Assembly: GCF_029873635.1 (NCBI RefSeq)
Contig: NC_080423.1
Span: forward strand, 107,431,988-107,495,987
DNA from: Malania oleifera
Lineage: Eukaryota > Streptophyta > Magnoliopsida > Santalales > Ximeniaceae
DNA: 64,000 nucleotides
Direction: 5' to 3'
Positions 61,995 through 64,000 of this stretch are shown one piece after another. Each line of letters begins with the position of its first letter. Within the stretch, counting starts at the first letter, position 1. The position numbers were made by a program, and so were the translations under genes. The notes below the pieces were generated by a model. The model had not been told where the DNA came from, searched no databases, and saw only the letters and a list, made by a program, of their open reading frames with translations.

Positions 61995-62815
61995 TGTTAG
62001 CCCTGAGGTTTCATAACTTAGTTTTGATGAAGTTAAACCATTTGGACTGATGTGTTTTTGAGTTTGAGATGGGCTTTCAAGGTTCTAACAAATGGTTAAG
62101 TTTGAAAGAACTTGAAAATAAGACTTTGTATTCAAATTTCTTTATTCCTATATTTCCTCATAAATGTTTAAAACTTCATGCAAAAAGATCAATATATGGC
62201 AAAAGAATTCTCTGAAGATATGTCTCCTAGAAGAAATGAGCAAGTGAGAGGAGTATGAAGAGATAGAGAGCATAGTTTCAATATGATTAGTTAAGTGTGT
62301 GAGTTACTCTTTGAAGCTTTGGGGGCTTATTTATAGTTTTTTAATCAATCAAGTACATTCATTTGGAGCTGTTGGTCACATGGTGAGTAAACCTAACACA
62401 AGGTGTGGTCAAACTTCAATCAGTATTTAATCCTTGAAAGCAACAGATATCTATCAAAAAAGCAGGAACCAATTGACCTTGTAGGAAAGGTGGTCCACCT
62501 CTCCTTTGCTTTCGCCCAAGGAGGTTGACTGCCATTGTATATATTTGCATAGAGCAGCACCTTTTGAAGCCAAAACAGCCCTATTTGCTGTTTTTAGCTC
62601 TAAAAGGACCTCCTTGTGCCATTTTATGATGATTATGCGTAAAGTTTAAACATTTACAAGGAAATATAAGAGTAAAGAAATTTAACAAAAAGTCTTCATC
62701 TTCAAGCTCTTTCAACTCAAACAACTGTAAAATCTGCAAAACCCATCTAAAACTTAAAACAATTTAGTCCAAACAGTTTGTAATCAGTTGATTTGGAGAA
62801 ATCTTTGGGCTAACA
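61995..62815. mobile_element. LTR-like unit with long inverted-repeat ends
   Basis: Fossil. It starts TGTTAGCCC and ends GGGCTAACA. The inverted similarity continues inward about 200 bases on each side: TTTGGACT near 62,042 against AGTCCAAA near 62,770; GAAAGAACTTGAA against TTCAAGCTCTTTC; TATATTTCCTCATAAATGTTTAAA against its near-inverse (shortened here). To the right lies a C17-type run and then TTTTTTGACGACAA, which on the minus strand reads as a polypurine tract in front of an LTR, as in SIRE/Maximus-type elements. No target duplication flanks the unit by itself, in keeping with an LTR whose element continues to the right. Confidence 0.5.
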
Positions 62816-63192
62816 ATTCCCCCCCCCCCCCCCCTCTTTTTTGACGACAATAAACATTTTTAAACACATCCAGGTCCTTATGGGATGTTCCTTATTTGTG
62901 CTTCTAAACACTTCCAAGTCCCACCACATGGTATGTCCGAGACCACCTGCAAGCAAGCCCATTGGTCATGATGATTTCCACCTACGTGCACATCCAACAC
63001 AACAACCTGAAAGCAACAACCTGTTCCAAATCTTCCCATGGCTAAGGAAGAGGAGGCTGCCAGTGTGGAAGCAAGGTTGGGTTCAGTGTTAGATGATCAT
63101 GATGACTGATGAAAAATGTAGCATTCTCTCCTGCTTGGAAGAAAAGGTTCATCTCCTAGATCAGCGGATTTTGTTGATTCAAGAACCACCTT

Positions 63193-63566
63193 CATAGTGA
63201 CTACATACGGGCTCATCAGCGTCATTTGGGTCATCTTGCATCCCTCCTCGCTGCCATAACTATCAATCTAAGCACATAGACCATATGGAGCAACTTATGC
63301 CCCACTTCCCTCTGCAGCCGCTTCCTTCGGACTTTTTTCCCCCTTATTGGTTGTGTTTCTATGGGTTGTATATGCTCTACATAGTGACTACGTACAGACT
63401 CATCAGCATCATTTGGGTCATCTTGCATCCCTCCTCGCTGCCATGACTATCAATCTAAGCACATAGACCATATGGAGCAACTTATGCCCCACTTCCCTCT
63501 GCTGCCGCTTCCTTTGGACCTTTTTTCCCCTTATTGGTTGTGTTTATATGGGTTGTATACGCTCTA
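63193..63566. repeat. Tandem duplication, 187-base unit, two copies
   Basis: 63,193-63,379 and 63,380-63,566 are nearly identical (CATAGTGACTAC, TCATTTGGGTCATCTTGCAT and TTATGCCCCACTTCCCTCTG occur in both), with about a dozen differences by eye. It arose after the element inserted or within the retroelement 3' region. Confidence 0.9.
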
Positions 63567-63780
63567 CACATGTACTTCATGGATTTGTGACCTTTTGGTT
63601 GTCATTGCCACTTCCCTTAATTTTATTTTGATGATGACGAAGGGGGAGAGGCATCAATGTATCTATGATTGAAATTGGAATGTTTTTGGAATGTTAAATT
63701 GGGAATGCATATCTTAGAAATATTGGGGGTACTATTGCTGCTCTTAACCCTAGCTATTTCTCTTTAAGGCCTACACTCTT

Positions 63781-63933
63781 CACTATACATGATTTCGAGG
63801 GAGAATATTTTGTAATTTGATGGTAGTCTGTCATCATCAGAGAAGATTGTTTGCCCCACTATACATGATTTAGAGGGAGAATATTTGTAATTTGATGCTA
63901 GTTTGTCATCATCAGAGAAGATTGTATGCCCCA
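63781..63933. repeat. Tandem duplication, 76-base unit, two copies
   Basis: CACTATACATGATTT, GAGGGAGAATATTT, GTAATTTGATG and GTCATCATCAGAGAAGATTG are repeated once at 76-base spacing. The second copy runs into the LTR-like start at 63,927. Confidence 0.9.
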
Positions 63934-64000
63934 AGGTTTCACTGACACAGTTGCAAAGATAACAAACTATTTAGACTATATGTGTTTTGAGTTTTAGATG

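Larger units (their letters stand above)
62816..64000. mobile_element. SIRE/Maximus-like copia debris running off the window
   Basis: Fossil fragments. GATGATGACGAAGGGGGAGAG (shortened, near 63,630) and GTCATCATCAGAGAAGAT (near 63,912) resemble the 3' polypurine regions of SIRE-type elements on the plus strand. A TGTATGCCCCAAGG LTR-like start follows at about 63,927 and is related to both ends of the unit at 61,995-62,815. Two tandem duplications lie inside. Coding remnants are too weak to assign; lineage is tentative. The sequence is broken and incomplete. Confidence 0.4.

Noticed and set aside
63231-63672. Short frames in the 187-base duplication as a host gene
   Set aside because: They lie within retroelement-like 3' sequence, are duplicated with it, and match no family I know.

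Overview
This is nuclear DNA of a flowering plant, almost certainly a eudicot and perhaps a woody one. The genes have spliced introns with GT..AG borders, their proteins look like familiar dicot proteins, the spaces between genes are very AT-rich, and about half of the window is retrotransposon or DNA-transposon debris. No bacterial-type features, CRISPR array or organelle segment was seen. I cannot name the species.

Layout. 1-24,000 is a repeat-rich stretch. It holds GA/CA microsatellites, an RTE-type LINE (3.9-7.5 kb) split by a 1.34-kb hAT-like non-autonomous transposon with a perfect 8-base target duplication, and one apparent first exon of a minus-strand host gene (8,639-8,785). Next come a long inverted-repeat (foldback) element at 9.2-13.2 kb, itself split by a 2.2-kb solo LTR, and a Tnt1/Tork-like Ty1/copia fossil (14.4-22.7 kb) split by large chromovirus-like LTR sequences. 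24.7-30.2 kb is a complete six-exon gene for the SnRK1 regulatory gamma-type subunit KING1 (plus strand). 32.0-34.0 kb is a second solo LTR of the same family as the one at 10.8 kb. 35.2-36.3 kb is a tandem array with a period of about 230 bases. 39.6-41.6 kb is an intact single-exon EXO70 exocyst gene (minus). 47.1-54.1 kb is a five-exon COMM-domain (COMMD9-like) gene (minus) whose first intron has received a 5.1-kb Ty1/copia element. 56.6-59.3 kb is the large 3' exon of Golgi alpha-mannosidase II (minus); its 5' exon(s) are not in the upstream 4.6 kb, which is filled with LTR remnants up to the window end.

The host genes are unrelated housekeeping genes: energy-sensing kinase regulation, exocytosis, endosomal COMMD/CCC-type trafficking, and N-glycan processing. 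I see no functional cluster. The most interesting material is structural: nested insertions datable by target duplications, recurring GTCGAC-centred motif arrays in several unrelated LTR families, a 29-base minisatellite inside an LTR, an LTR-like unit built as a long inverted repeat, and microsatellites sitting on a start codon and a splice donor. I found no convincing undescribed multi-gene system. All alignments, exon borders and difference counts were made by eye.
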